64,000 bases of DNA, taken from an uncultured Acetatifactor sp. (GTDB lineage Bacteria > Bacillota > Clostridia > Lachnospirales > Lachnospiraceae). The notes beneath the pieces were generated by a model. It was not told where the DNA came from. It saw nothing but the letters and a program-made list of their open reading frames with translations, and ran no database searches. The DNA is taken from NCBI GenBank assembly GCA_910580225.1, contig CAJTXE010000021.1, forward strand, positions 1 to 64,000. Reading direction: 5' to 3'. The translations under genes were made by a program, and so were the position numbers. Shown in pieces: positions 9,086-17,607 of the stretch (its first letter is position 1; each line of letters begins with the position of its first letter).

Positions 9086-9694
9086 TTATTGGAGAAGAAT
9101 GTAAACCAGACCGTCTGTTTCGGCGCAGCTGATGCTTCCATCCTGGTTCATTGCAGCTCCTTCACTGATATAAATAACCTTACCAGGGCAATAAATATTC
9201 GCCTTCATATCGGTTACAATCAGCTTCCTGTCCTCTTCCTGCAATGATCCTCCGCTGTAGGGCGTCCCATCTTTCACACTCTTCAGATTCCCTGCCGCAG
9301 CCGTATCAAAACCGTTCAGCGCCGCCTCCTTCACCGTTCCGAAGAAGATGCCGTCCTCACAGAAATCCGTACAGCTCTCCCACCCGTCAAACCGATAAGC
9401 CACCACGACCCGGCCGCTTCCGTCTTCCAGATTCTCCGCTTTCTCCACTACCACGGTCTCGCTTCCCTTGGCGGCATTATATTCCTTTACTTCCTCTGCC
9501 GCCATGTTGGCCAATTCCGCCACATTGTAATAGGATTTGTCAAAATCTCCAATCTGCCAGACTGTAATCTCCCCTTCTCTGCCAATGGCAACTGTGGGCT
9601 TGTCCACTACATCCGGCACTTTGGCCTCTCCGCAGCCTGCCAAAAATACCATACAAAGACAGAACAGCAGCATAATTCTTCCTGATTTTTTCAT
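9086..9694 (-). CDS. Lipoprotein of unknown function
   Basis: A 202-residue secreted lipoprotein. From the ATG at 9694 the signal peptide MKKSGRIMLLFCLCMVFLAG ends at the lipobox LAGC, with the lipidated cysteine at 21. The mature part is mixed alpha/beta, ends in LVYILLQ, and shows no domain I recognise. A longer in-frame extension from a GTG at 9811 exists, but it lacks a ribosome site and would bury the signal peptide, so I reject it. It has its own promoter within the 3' end of recO and may be co-transcribed with the synthetase gene 93 bases downstream. Confidence 0.75.
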   Translation of the reverse strand: MKKSGRIMLLFCLCMVFLAGCGEAKVPDVVDKPTVAIGREGEITVWQIGDFDKSYYNVAELANMAAEEVKEYNAAKGSETVVVEKAENLEDGSGRVVVAYRFDGWESCTDFCEDGIFFGTVKEAALNGFDTAAAGNLKSVKDGTPYSGGSLQEEDRKLIVTDMKANIYCPGKVIYISEGAAMNQDGSISCAETDGLVYILLQ

Positions 9695-9831
9695 CCTAAT
9701 CACCGTCCCGGATTCCGGGTGACACCTTTCTGCCTGATTGTTCTGTTCCGTAAACATCGGCGTCTGTTTTATACAGGTCACTGATACGCCCGGAGCAGAC
9801 TGCCTTTTCACACGAACAAAAGAACTCCTTT

Positions 9832-9860
9832 ATTGTATCAAAAAGAGTCCGAATTTTCAA
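9832..9860 (-). promoter_or_regulatory. Sigma-A promoter of the lipoprotein gene
   Basis: On the minus strand TTGAAA (9860-9855), a 17-base spacer, and TACAAT (9837-9832) with TG in the extended -10 position. It overlaps the last codons of recO. Transcription would start near 9825. Confidence 0.75.
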
Positions 9861-10531
9861 CAAAGAGTTTGTAAAACTTCCAGACTTTTAAAATCCCGGT
9901 CTATAAAATGCTTTCTGTAACGGACTGCCACAGCCTGAAGCTGTTCCAGCACTGTCTCTGTCACGGTAAACGTATACAGTTTTTCCACCGGGCTCGCCGC
10001 TATGTAGTGCAGTGCATATATGGAAGAATCCTCCAAGTCCTCATCCCCGGGTAAAAACGGCATCTCTCTTGAAAATGTCATTGGAAATTCTCCGTTCACT
10101 GCCATGGCTTTGCATTCAAACACACAGCGCACCAGAGGATTTGCCAGAGAAGACACACACAGGGCACGGAGCGACTGGTAGAAAAGCTTCATCATTTCCC
10201 GCTCGTCGTTGTTCTCCCTGGTATAATAATCTGTCACTTCCGCGAAATACATGCCATAGCAGGCTCCAATATAATCTGTCCGCAGTTCCTCAAAATAGTT
10301 CTGAATATCTGCCTCTGCCAATGTATAGGAGCTTCTGCCCTCATAGAGCCGGAACACACCGAAGGCAAAAGGATTGGTGCCCGCAGCCAGCCTGCTCCCG
10401 GGTCTCCGGGCTCCTCTGGCGAAAGCAGACACCTTTCCCCGTTCCCTTGTCAGCAAGATAATATGTCTGTCATATTCACCTGCGGGACTCTGTCTCAAAA
10501 TAATCCCTGTTACCGATATATATTCCTGCAT
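9857..10531 (-). CDS. recO: DNA repair protein RecO
   Basis: Recombination mediator that helps load RecA on SSB-coated DNA together with RecR. The 224 residues begin with the OB-fold typical of RecO (VTGIILRQSPAGEYDRHIIL, then GKVSAFARGARRPGSRLAAG) and continue into the helical domain. It is slightly shorter than the usual ~240-250. The C-terminal zinc-finger cysteines of many RecO proteins are not obvious. Placement after era and yqzL supports the call. Confidence 0.93.
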   Translation of the reverse strand: MQEYISVTGIILRQSPAGEYDRHIILLTRERGKVSAFARGARRPGSRLAAGTNPFAFGVFRLYEGRSSYTLAEADIQNYFEELRTDYIGACYGMYFAEVTDYYTRENNDEREMMKLFYQSLRALCVSSLANPLVRCVFECKAMAVNGEFPMTFSREMPFLPGDEDLEDSSIYALHYIAASPVEKLYTFTVTETVLEQLQAVAVRYRKHFIDRDFKSLEVLQTLC

Positions 10532-10575
10532 GTCAGCCTTCTCTCATCTGCCCCGGCCGATCTGTCCCATACCTC

Positions 10576-10740
10576 TCAAAGTCCTGCTTCCGCAGCCCCC
10601 TTTGCCTCCAGAAGATATCCTGTTTCTGCAGATTCCCCTGCTTCCATGGTTTCCTCTTCCTTCCTGAAATTGGACACAAATGCCAGATAATCCTCTATTC
10701 TCCCACTGTTTTCAAATTGCTTCCAGTACTTCTCTTCCAT
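10576..10740 (-). CDS. yqzL: YqzL family small protein
   Basis: A 54-residue protein starting MEEKYWKQFENSGRIEDYLA, matching the YqzL family pattern (K/T-W-x-x-F-x-x-T/S-G-x-I-x-x-Y-L). The genes lie in the order era-yqzL-recO, as in Bacillus and Clostridia. The ATG at 10740 has GGAGG nine bases upstream. An in-frame ATG at 10776 has no comparable site. The function of the family is not established. Confidence 0.85.
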   Translation of the reverse strand: MEEKYWKQFENSGRIEDYLAFVSNFRKEEETMEAGESAETGYLLEAKGAAEAGL

Positions 10741-10832
10741 TTTCCGCATCCTCCGTATATCAGTATACAAAATCAAAGAATGTAATCACCATATACCTAG
10801 AGTCTTCATTTTGCGGTTTTATATTCACACTT

Positions 10833-11744
10833 TCAGTTACTGGAAATATCTTTCGTATTATATCCGAAATTCTTCAAAAGATAATCGCTGTCCCGCCAAT
10901 CTTTCTTCACTTTAACAAACAATTTCAGATTCACATGCATCTCCACCATCTCCTCGATCTCCTGCCGAGCCGCAGTGCCGATCTTTTTCAGCATCTGGCC
11001 TCCCTTGCCGATAATGATTCCCTTGTGGGAATCCCGCTCACAGACAATGGCCGCCTCGATATGGCAGATCTTTCCGGTTTCCTTCATATTTTCGATGCAG
11101 ACAGCCACACCGTGAGGAACCTCCTCCTCCAACAGACGCAGAGCTTTCTCTCTAATCAGCTCTGCCACAATCTGACGTATTGGCTGATCCGTGACAGTAT
11201 CTTCGTCAAAAAAAGCATGGCCTTCCGGCAGATACCGGAAAATACATTCTACCAGTTTATCCGTGTTCTCTCCCTTCAGAGCGGATACAGGCACAATCTC
11301 CGCAAAATCCAGCTCTTTCCGATATGTGTCGATAAAGGAAAGAATCTCTCCTTTTTTCACGGTATCTGTTTTGTTGATCACCAGAATCACGGGTGTCTTT
11401 ACTTTTTTCAGTTCCTCGATAATATGACGCTCACCGGCTCCGATATAATTTGTAGGTTCCACCAGCCACAGAACCACATCTGCTTCTTCCAGCGTGTGCT
11501 CCGCCGCGTTCACCATGTAATCCCCCAGCTTATTCTTCGCCCTGTGAATTCCCGGAGTATCCAGAAACACAATCTGCCCTTCCTCAGTAGTCAATACGGT
11601 CCGAATCCGATTGCGGGTGGTTTGGGGCTTGGCGGAAGTGATAGCAATCTTCTGTCCGATCAGCCGGTTCATCAGTGTGGATTTTCCTACATTAGGCCTG
11701 CCGATCAAAGTGGCAAAGCCCGCTTGATACTTCTTTTTCTCCAT
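10833..11744 (-). CDS. era: GTPase Era
   Basis: Essential Ras-like GTPase that binds 16S rRNA and assists 30S ribosome assembly. From the ATG at 11744 the protein is 303 residues, the usual Era length. Motifs: G1 GRPNVGKS (~15-22), switch I with TTRNRI, G3 DTPG, G4 NKTD, then a C-terminal KH domain with GIIIGKGGQMLKKIG. The ATG at 11744 is preceded by AGGAAAACT, whereas the in-frame ATG at 11783 lacks support and adds 13 non-conserved residues. It heads the era-yqzL-recO unit. Confidence 0.97.
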   Translation of the reverse strand: MEKKKYQAGFATLIGRPNVGKSTLMNRLIGQKIAITSAKPQTTRNRIRTVLTTEEGQIVFLDTPGIHRAKNKLGDYMVNAAEHTLEEADVVLWLVEPTNYIGAGERHIIEELKKVKTPVILVINKTDTVKKGEILSFIDTYRKELDFAEIVPVSALKGENTDKLVECIFRYLPEGHAFFDEDTVTDQPIRQIVAELIREKALRLLEEEVPHGVAVCIENMKETGKICHIEAAIVCERDSHKGIIIGKGGQMLKKIGTAARQEIEEMVEMHVNLKLFVKVKKDWRDSDYLLKNFGYNTKDISSN

Positions 11745-11859
11745 AGTTTTCCTGCCTTTTTCAATTCCGATCTTCTGCTGCATCCTCGAAGCATATTTGC
11801 TTTCTTATTACATTCCATTTCATACCTGCATGCAGCAGTGACTTCTTTCACCCATTCAC

Positions 11860-11888
11860 ATAATACCATGTCCCACACCAAATTACAA
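11860..11888 (-). promoter_or_regulatory. Sigma-A promoter of era-yqzL-recO
   Basis: On the minus strand TTGTAA (11888-11883), 17 bases, then TATTAT (11865-11860) with TG in the extended -10 position. Transcription would start near 11853, about 109 bases before the era ATG. Confidence 0.7.
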
Positions 11889-11934
11889 TCCCGCCCGCCG
11901 GCATTTGCAGTTATGGTCAATGCCTGATTGCGTT

Positions 11935-12945
11935 TCACTCCACCGGTATTTCTGTCGGTGCTGCTTTTTTCAGCTGTTCCTCCAGTCTCTTCTTCCTCTT
12001 CCTGTGATGCCTTCTCACCGCAAAGATCACAGCAGTCAGAACGGCACCCCACACTGCCAGATAGGGAAGATTCACCAGGAACCAGATCCCCAGTTCCACC
12101 GTCCCATGTCCGATACTGATCAGATTCTCTGCAAATCCTTCGGAAATACGCTCCCAGGCAGAAGGCTCTTCCACAGGTGTCAGCTCCTTCACTTCTGAAA
12201 TATCAATATCTACTGTACTGTAGTCAACCAGATTGTCTATGGTGCGCAGCTGGGATTCCATACTCTCCAGCTGATAACGCACTTCCGACAACCGCTGCTC
12301 TATCGTAATAATCTCCTCAATCGTCTCCGCCTTGTCCAGAAATTCCAACAGTCTGGACTGTTCCGTACGGAGTGTATTCCTGCGGCTCTCCATATCCACA
12401 TAGGAAAGAGTCACATCCTCCACATTGTTATGGCGCCTGACAATATTCCCGATATCAGATACTGTATCCAGAAAACCATCCAGTTTTCCGGAAGGAATCC
12501 GTACCGTGAGATGAGCGCTGCGGTTGCTGTTATATCCGGAATAACTACTGCCGTTATAAGTATCCATGGCTTCCACATAACCGTCCAGCTCCTGAATCCG
12601 TTCTTCCAACACCGACATCATCTGTTCGAATTCCCTGGTCTCCACTTCCAGCGAAACCGTTTCGATGAGCTTCCGCCCTTCCCGGTAAGCCCCGTTGTCC
12701 GACCCCTCACCGGAATTCACAGCAGTATCCGCCGTTGCTGCGCTCTCTGCTTCCCAAGAGGAACCACCTACATCATAAGAAGTGGAATATGCATCCCCCT
12801 CTGCAATTTGAATATTATCAAATTGCTCCCTCGCGGCTCCGCATCCTGTAAACAGTACTGTCATACTGGCAAACAACACTAACGCTGTCCCTGCCGTATA
12901 TAAAATTCCCGTCCTGTCTGTATTCTTCCGCCTGCTCCTCAACAT
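11935..12945 (-). CDS. DUF4349 domain lipoprotein with C-terminal membrane anchor
   Basis: A 336-residue surface protein. The signal peptide runs to a lipobox-like LFTGC with cysteine at 35. A Ser/Ala-rich stretch follows, then the DUF4349 core with SLEVETREFEQM, a beta strand (AHLTVRIPSGKLDGFL) and a long coiled-coil helix with repeated Glu/Leu/Arg. One transmembrane helix (IWFLVNLPYLAVWGAVLTAV) and a basic tail lie at the C-terminus. The ATG at 12945 follows GGGGAG. Members of this family are envelope proteins of unknown role. Its first ~128 bases overlap another coding-like frame (see 12818-13129). Confidence 0.85.
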   Translation of the reverse strand: MLRSRRKNTDRTGILYTAGTALVLFASMTVLFTGCGAAREQFDNIQIAEGDAYSTSYDVGGSSWEAESAATADTAVNSGEGSDNGAYREGRKLIETVSLEVETREFEQMMSVLEERIQELDGYVEAMDTYNGSSYSGYNSNRSAHLTVRIPSGKLDGFLDTVSDIGNIVRRHNNVEDVTLSYVDMESRRNTLRTEQSRLLEFLDKAETIEEIITIEQRLSEVRYQLESMESQLRTIDNLVDYSTVDIDISEVKELTPVEEPSAWERISEGFAENLISIGHGTVELGIWFLVNLPYLAVWGAVLTAVIFAVRRHHRKRKKRLEEQLKKAAPTEIPVE

Positions 12946-13129
12946 ATTCTCCCCACTCCTTTCCCGGCATCCCGAAGTCAAACCGATCCATAATGCCGAA
13001 GCCATCCTTTTGTTCCCGATTCTCCTCTTTACATTCCTCCAAAAAACAGCGATTCAGCCTCCGGCAGCCTTCCCCGCAGAACACCGCCCAAACTCCCGGC
13101 TTATTTTCCGTCCGCGGATCCGGCAGCAC
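12818..13129 (-). CDS. Putative small overlapping gene, cysteine-rich, unknown
   Basis: A reading frame that looks like protein although it lies mostly in a gap and overlaps the DUF4349 gene by about 128 bases. From the GTG at 13129 it reads VLPDPRTENKPGVWAVFCGE, then four cysteines in the pattern C-x3-C-x6-C-x5-C and an acidic helix. The frame stays open and protein-like upstream to about 13190 (KPFLEFIPERNDSTVQPF), running into the end of the protease gene. No ATG with a ribosome site is visible there, so the true start could be a rare codon (GTG 13129 or an ATT near 13,187), or a frameshift may have removed it. The last ~20 residues look like a shadow of the DUF4349 frame. No family recognised. 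Confidence 0.45.
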   Translation of the reverse strand: MLPDPRTENKPGVWAVFCGEGCRRLNRCFLEECKEENREQKDGFGIMDRFDFGMPGKEWGEYVEEQAEEYRQDGNFIYGRDSVSVVCQYDSTVYRMRSREGAI

Positions 13130-13170
13130 AAAAGGCTGAACCGTACTGTCATTCCTTTCCGGAATAAATT

Positions 13171-16086
13171 CTAGAAAAGGTTTTCTATTTTCAAAAATTT
13201 GTCTGCTTCTGACCTGATTTTCTGTTCACTGCCCACCACACACAGAAAATCATCTTCCATAAAGGCCCTGATATAAGCCGCCAGGCTACGGATATCTTCC
13301 GGCATGGCATCAATGATTTCGTCTCTTTCTGTTTGAATCATCTCCTGTGTTATACCGCGCAGATAGGCATCTCTGGAACGCCGTCCCTTACCGGCGGCTG
13401 TCAAAGGCATATCCAGCTGGCTGAAAGTTCCGATAATATACTGGGTCATAGTCCGTTCATTGGCATCGTAGTTGGCGATAAAATCCGCTGCAGCCTCATA
13501 TACATCGATGGTCTGCCCCAGATTGGGATCCCGGTATGAGACAAAGAAACAGTCACCTGTTCTCCCGAAACCGCACATGCAGCCGTATGCCCCTCCCTTG
13601 ACCCTGATATTGGACCACAGATATTCATACCCCATCATCACGCTCAAAACTTTCAGCGCGCCTTTATAGGGAAGGCCTTTTTTCAGGAAATTTCCGGCCC
13701 GACAGACATATTGTACCTGCCCGGAAGTCATAAACCCTTCATTTTTCCTGGAAACATCCGGAATATACCGTTCCTTTTTCACCTCACATGTGTAAAGCTT
13801 TTCCGTAAGAGCCGCCACGGAAGACTCCAGCGCCTCAAAGGCCTTCTCGTCGCCGGTAAAATCCACCAGCAGATTTTCCGGACGAAAAATCATTTTGCAC
13901 AGTGTCTCAAGTCGTTGTGTCAGAACCTCTTTTTTCTCCTCAAACTCCTTTTCCAGTGCAGATGTAAAACGATATTGTGATACTCCTGCCAACTCCTCGC
14001 TGACAGCATGCCTTGCGTCCCCATAGGAAAGCGCTCTGCTTACAGCCACATTGTTGCCTGCATCCAACATATATTCCTGTACTCTGGAATTGTTCTCCGC
14101 CAGGATCTCTTTCAGCCTCTTGGTATCTTTTAAATTACTGGTCAATATCAGCTCCCCTATCAGCTCCATTGCCCTGTCCAGATTATCATAGAGTGCCTTC
14201 GTCCCCACTTCCATCGTCACGGTATCCTGAGACGGATCCTGAACATTGGCATAATTATTGCAGCCAACCACCAGTTCGCCTGTGGCCAGATTGATCTCAT
14301 TGCTCAGTTCCGCATAAGTGTAATGTGCAGTATCCACATGGCAGAACGCATTCTGCAGAATTCCGATATAAGGAAAATATTCTGCCGGCACTTCCCTGAT
14401 CTTAAAAATCAGCCGCAGATATCCGATGCCGTTGGTAAACACATTATGGTACAGAGCAGAGACCCCGCCAAGGGACCGCTCTTCGTTGTACAAAGGCGCC
14501 GCTTCCCGTTTCATATCCTCTCTGCTCAGAAGCGGGATTCTGGCCAAGTCTTCCGGTGTATCCTCATTCTCCCGGAAGTCATTCAGTGCATCCATCATGC
14601 TGTGTATCTCCGCCAGTTCCTTTTCCGACAGCTGCGCCTTTTTTCCGGCAAGAACGGTCCGCAGAGAGGCTTCTTCCTCCTTTGCAAGTCCTTCCCTTGG
14701 CTGCAGGACCACCATGGCTCCATGTGAGTTTTCCAGCAGATACCGTTTCACCAAACCTTCGAAATATCCGGTTTCCACCCTTTCCCGAAGCTTTTCGTAG
14801 GTTTCGTTTGCCTCTATATGAATAAACGGTTTCCCGTCATCGTACATCCAGCTGCTGAGAGCTTTCAAACCATACATCAACCCCTTGGGAAAACTGCCGA
14901 AATCTGCTTCCCGATATTTGAATTCAAAATGGTTGATGGCGGCCAGAAGAGATTTCCGGTCAAATCCGTCCCGAACAATTCCCTCCAGCACCTCTTTGAT
15001 GGTATCTCTGAACTCACCCTCCCTGTCCAGGGAAGTTCCCTTTGCCACGATACTGAAATAGGGCTGCCTTAAGTCTGTATCATAAATGCTGAACACATCC
15101 TTACCGATTCCCTTATCGATCAGCGCCTTCTTCAGAGGCGCACCTGGCACCGTACAAAGAACAAAATCGAGAATCTGAAAAGCCACACAGAGCTCTCTGT
15201 CAAGGGTATCACCTACCGACAGATTCCATGCCAGATACGTATTCTCGTCCGCATTCTCCCCTTCACTGATGGGGAATTCCCTCACTCGGCGCACCGGCAC
15301 AGTAAAAGGCGCCTCTGCAGCCACCTCCGAATCCACCTCCAGCGCATCGTAGGCTGAAAGATAGTGCTCGTCAATAAATGTCAGCTTCTCCGCCATATCC
15401 ATATTGCCATACAGGTAAATGTAACTGTTGGAGGGATGATAATACGTCCTGTGAAAATCCAGGAACTGTTCATATGTCAATTCCGGAATCACTTTCGGAT
15501 CCCCTCCTGATTCCCACCCGTAAGTGGTATGCGGATAAAGAGCAGTGTTGATCTCCCGATACAGAATGGAATCCGGAGACGAAAAAGCCCCTTTCATTTC
15601 ATTGTAGACCACTCCATTGTAGGATAATTCTCCGTTTTCGTCCAGCTCATAGTGCCAGCCTTCCTGACGGAATATGGCCTCATTCTTGTAGATATTCGGA
15701 TAAAATACCGCATCCAGGTACACATGCATCAGATTCTGGAAATCTTTGTCATTGCAGCTTGCCACCGGATATACCGTATGGTCCGGATAAGTCACAGCAT
15801 TCAGAAAGGTATTCAGAGACCCCTTCGCCAATTCAATAAAAGGGTCCTTAATGGGGAATTCTCTGGATCCGCAGAGCACGGAATGCTCCAGGATGTGCGC
15901 CACTCCGGTAGAATCCCTGGGCGTGGTACGGAAACCGATATAAAACACCTTGTTGTCATCATCATTGGAAACCAGGGCCACTCTTGCACCTGTCTTCTTA
16001 TGCCTGCAAAGATAAGTCACACTGTTGATATCTGTGATCTTTCGTTTCTCAATAACCTCATAGCTCGTCAAATCTTCTACTTTCAT
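13171..16086 (-). CDS. M16C family metalloprotease (presequence protease-like)
   Basis: A 971-residue zinc protease of the insulinase superfamily, subfamily M16C, related to mitochondrial presequence protease PreP and to HypA-type Clostridial enzymes. The inverted zinc motif HILEH is at residues 64-68 within TGVAHILEHSVLCGS. The catalytic half (~1-450), a long helical linker typical of the M16C-associated region (~470-650) and the inactive C-terminal half with YLWSNIRVKGGAYGC follow in order. Length matches the ~970 of the family. No signal peptide is present, so it is predicted cytosolic, degrading short peptides. The ATG at 16086 has AGGAGAG upstream. Confidence 0.9.
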   Translation of the reverse strand: MKVEDLTSYEVIEKRKITDINSVTYLCRHKKTGARVALVSNDDDNKVFYIGFRTTPRDSTGVAHILEHSVLCGSREFPIKDPFIELAKGSLNTFLNAVTYPDHTVYPVASCNDKDFQNLMHVYLDAVFYPNIYKNEAIFRQEGWHYELDENGELSYNGVVYNEMKGAFSSPDSILYREINTALYPHTTYGWESGGDPKVIPELTYEQFLDFHRTYYHPSNSYIYLYGNMDMAEKLTFIDEHYLSAYDALEVDSEVAAEAPFTVPVRRVREFPISEGENADENTYLAWNLSVGDTLDRELCVAFQILDFVLCTVPGAPLKKALIDKGIGKDVFSIYDTDLRQPYFSIVAKGTSLDREGEFRDTIKEVLEGIVRDGFDRKSLLAAINHFEFKYREADFGSFPKGLMYGLKALSSWMYDDGKPFIHIEANETYEKLRERVETGYFEGLVKRYLLENSHGAMVVLQPREGLAKEEEASLRTVLAGKKAQLSEKELAEIHSMMDALNDFRENEDTPEDLARIPLLSREDMKREAAPLYNEERSLGGVSALYHNVFTNGIGYLRLIFKIREVPAEYFPYIGILQNAFCHVDTAHYTYAELSNEINLATGELVVGCNNYANVQDPSQDTVTMEVGTKALYDNLDRAMELIGELILTSNLKDTKRLKEILAENNSRVQEYMLDAGNNVAVSRALSYGDARHAVSEELAGVSQYRFTSALEKEFEEKKEVLTQRLETLCKMIFRPENLLVDFTGDEKAFEALESSVAALTEKLYTCEVKKERYIPDVSRKNEGFMTSGQVQYVCRAGNFLKKGLPYKGALKVLSVMMGYEYLWSNIRVKGGAYGCMCGFGRTGDCFFVSYRDPNLGQTIDVYEAAADFIANYDANERTMTQYIIGTFSQLDMPLTAAGKGRRSRDAYLRGITQEMIQTERDEIIDAMPEDIRSLAAYIRAFMEDDFLCVVGSEQKIRSEADKFLKIENLF

Positions 16087-16146
16087 TTCTGCTTTCTCCT
16101 CTCATACCTTTCATTTCATATTTTTCCGGCACCTGTTTTACGGCTG

Positions 16147-16584
16147 CTACAGCGAAGTCAGCGCCAGCTTGCTCACCGACAGTTCCTGAATGACATATCC
16201 CTGCCTCTCCTTCTCCGCAGGCGGCACACTTACCAGCTCCTCCACGGTCATCTGTCTTGTCACATACCGTTTCTCTTCCCCTCCCCCTTTTCTCCCGAAT
16301 CCCGGAAAGGACTTCTTAGTCTCCAGCACACTCACCCGCACCCTGGCCTTAATCTGCCTGTAAATTTTCACCAGAAAGCTTTCCGGCGCCAGATAATACA
16401 GATGTGTTTCCAACGTATCTCCAAAGTCCGCCTCCGGCAGAATATATTTCTGCACAACCAATCTGAATTTAAACAGAATTTCTTCCTCCTCCAAAAATTC
16501 CGCAAAGGTATATTTACAGCCCACATAAATTCTGGCTGTGTCCTGTATACTGTATTTATAATCCTCATAGATTGTCTTCTGCAT
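16147..16584 (-). CDS. Conserved-looking protein of unknown function, coupled to the sigma-like gene
   Basis: A 145-residue soluble protein beginning MQKTIYEDYKYSIQDTARIY. The middle has EEEEILFKFRLVVQKYILPE and the end has VIQELSVSKLALTSL. No domain recognised. Its ATG lies inside the end of the upstream sigma-like gene, with a 20-base overlap in another frame, which implies translational coupling and a shared role. The M16C protease follows 60 bases downstream in the same direction. Confidence 0.7.
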   Translation of the reverse strand: MQKTIYEDYKYSIQDTARIYVGCKYTFAEFLEEEEILFKFRLVVQKYILPEADFGDTLETHLYYLAPESFLVKIYRQIKARVRVSVLETKKSFPGFGRKGGGEEKRYVTRQMTVEELVSVPPAEKERQGYVIQELSVSKLALTSL

Positions 16585-17470
16585 ATGCTATATCCTCTAT
16601 CTGATACCCACTCATACGCATGGCGTCCTGAATGGTTTTCAGCGAAATCCCGGTCTCCCGCATCAATTCCTCCGGAGTCACCTTACGCCGAAAGATTTCC
16701 GCAAGCTCCTTTGCCCTGTCTGCCACTTTGTTTACACTATCAACCACTTCTCTGTCTTCCTTTTCTGTCCGGACATTTTCCCTGATCAGTGCCTCCATGG
16801 CATCCATGATATATCTGATCAGCATTCCTTCCGCTCTGGACGGATCCGGTGCAAAATCCGCGCCACCCGGAACTTCTTCCGTCCCTGCAGATTTGTCCGT
16901 ATCCGGCCGCTCCCACAGTCCCGCCGGCTCCTTCCTGTCTGCCCGGCAATCTGCTCCGAACGACGCCTCCTTTCCTGCCAGCATTCCCGCAGCAGCAGCC
17001 GTACCCGTAACAAGCAGCTCCACCCCCATCGTCAAAGCCATATTCCCCTCTCCGATGAGATCTTCCAGCAATATGCCCTGGCCCGAATACAGCCTCGCAA
17101 TGTCCGTCACATCCTTCAGATAACTTTCCGTCAGCCGCTGTGCCGCCATACGATCCCCGGCCATGGCCGATATGGTATACGCCCGCTTCTCCCCGTCGCT
17201 GCGGACAGGAAGTGCCTCCAGCCCATCCAGATAATTCCGAAGATAATTTCTCTCCTCCTGTGTCAGACCAGCATTCGGATCCGCCGGTTCTCCTATGCCC
17301 ACATTATGCTTTTCCAGATAATCGTATACCATCTGCAGCTGTGCATCGTTCAGCTCCATCTCAAAGAATGCTTCCCTTACCTGTTCCTCGCTGATCCGGT
17401 TCCCCTGTTCTCTGGCAATCCGCCGCACATACTGCAGACTCTCCGCAAATATTGTTTCTCTGGATACCAT
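16565..17470 (-). CDS. Sigma-70-like protein lacking regions 2.4 and 4
   Basis: A 301-residue protein from the ATG at 17470 (AGGAAA just upstream, and the in-frame ATG at 17533 has no comparable site). Residues ~1-60 are helical and resemble sigma region 1.1 (ISEEQVREAFFEMELNDAQL). Residues ~110-150 match sigma region 2.1-2.2 (DIARLYSGQGILLEDLIGEG). The expected region 2.3-2.4 is missing and replaced by a ~60-residue Ala/Gly/Asp-rich loop. After that a region-3-like segment (ELAEIFRRKVTPEELMRETG) is visible, but there is no region 4. It could be an anti-sigma-like decoy, a core-RNAP-binding regulator or a relic. Function not established. Confidence 0.7.
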   Translation of the reverse strand: MVSRETIFAESLQYVRRIAREQGNRISEEQVREAFFEMELNDAQLQMVYDYLEKHNVGIGEPADPNAGLTQEERNYLRNYLDGLEALPVRSDGEKRAYTISAMAGDRMAAQRLTESYLKDVTDIARLYSGQGILLEDLIGEGNMALTMGVELLVTGTAAAAGMLAGKEASFGADCRADRKEPAGLWERPDTDKSAGTEEVPGGADFAPDPSRAEGMLIRYIMDAMEALIRENVRTEKEDREVVDSVNKVADRAKELAEIFRRKVTPEELMRETGISLKTIQDAMRMSGYQIEDIAYAEDNL

Positions 17471-17607
17471 TTTCCTGTCTTCCCCCTTACTCTGCAACTG
17501 CATTTTTATCCGCCGCACCGGACCGTTGACCATCTTCAGCCTTTTGACTGCTTTTCCTTCTTCACAACAACAGTATCATTAAGCCCCAATTTCTGACTGC
17601 ATACGGT

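Noticed and set aside
9695..9811. 39-residue N-terminal extension of the lipoprotein from a GTG at 9811
   Set aside because: It would place 39 polar residues before the signal peptide, and no ribosome site is at a proper distance.
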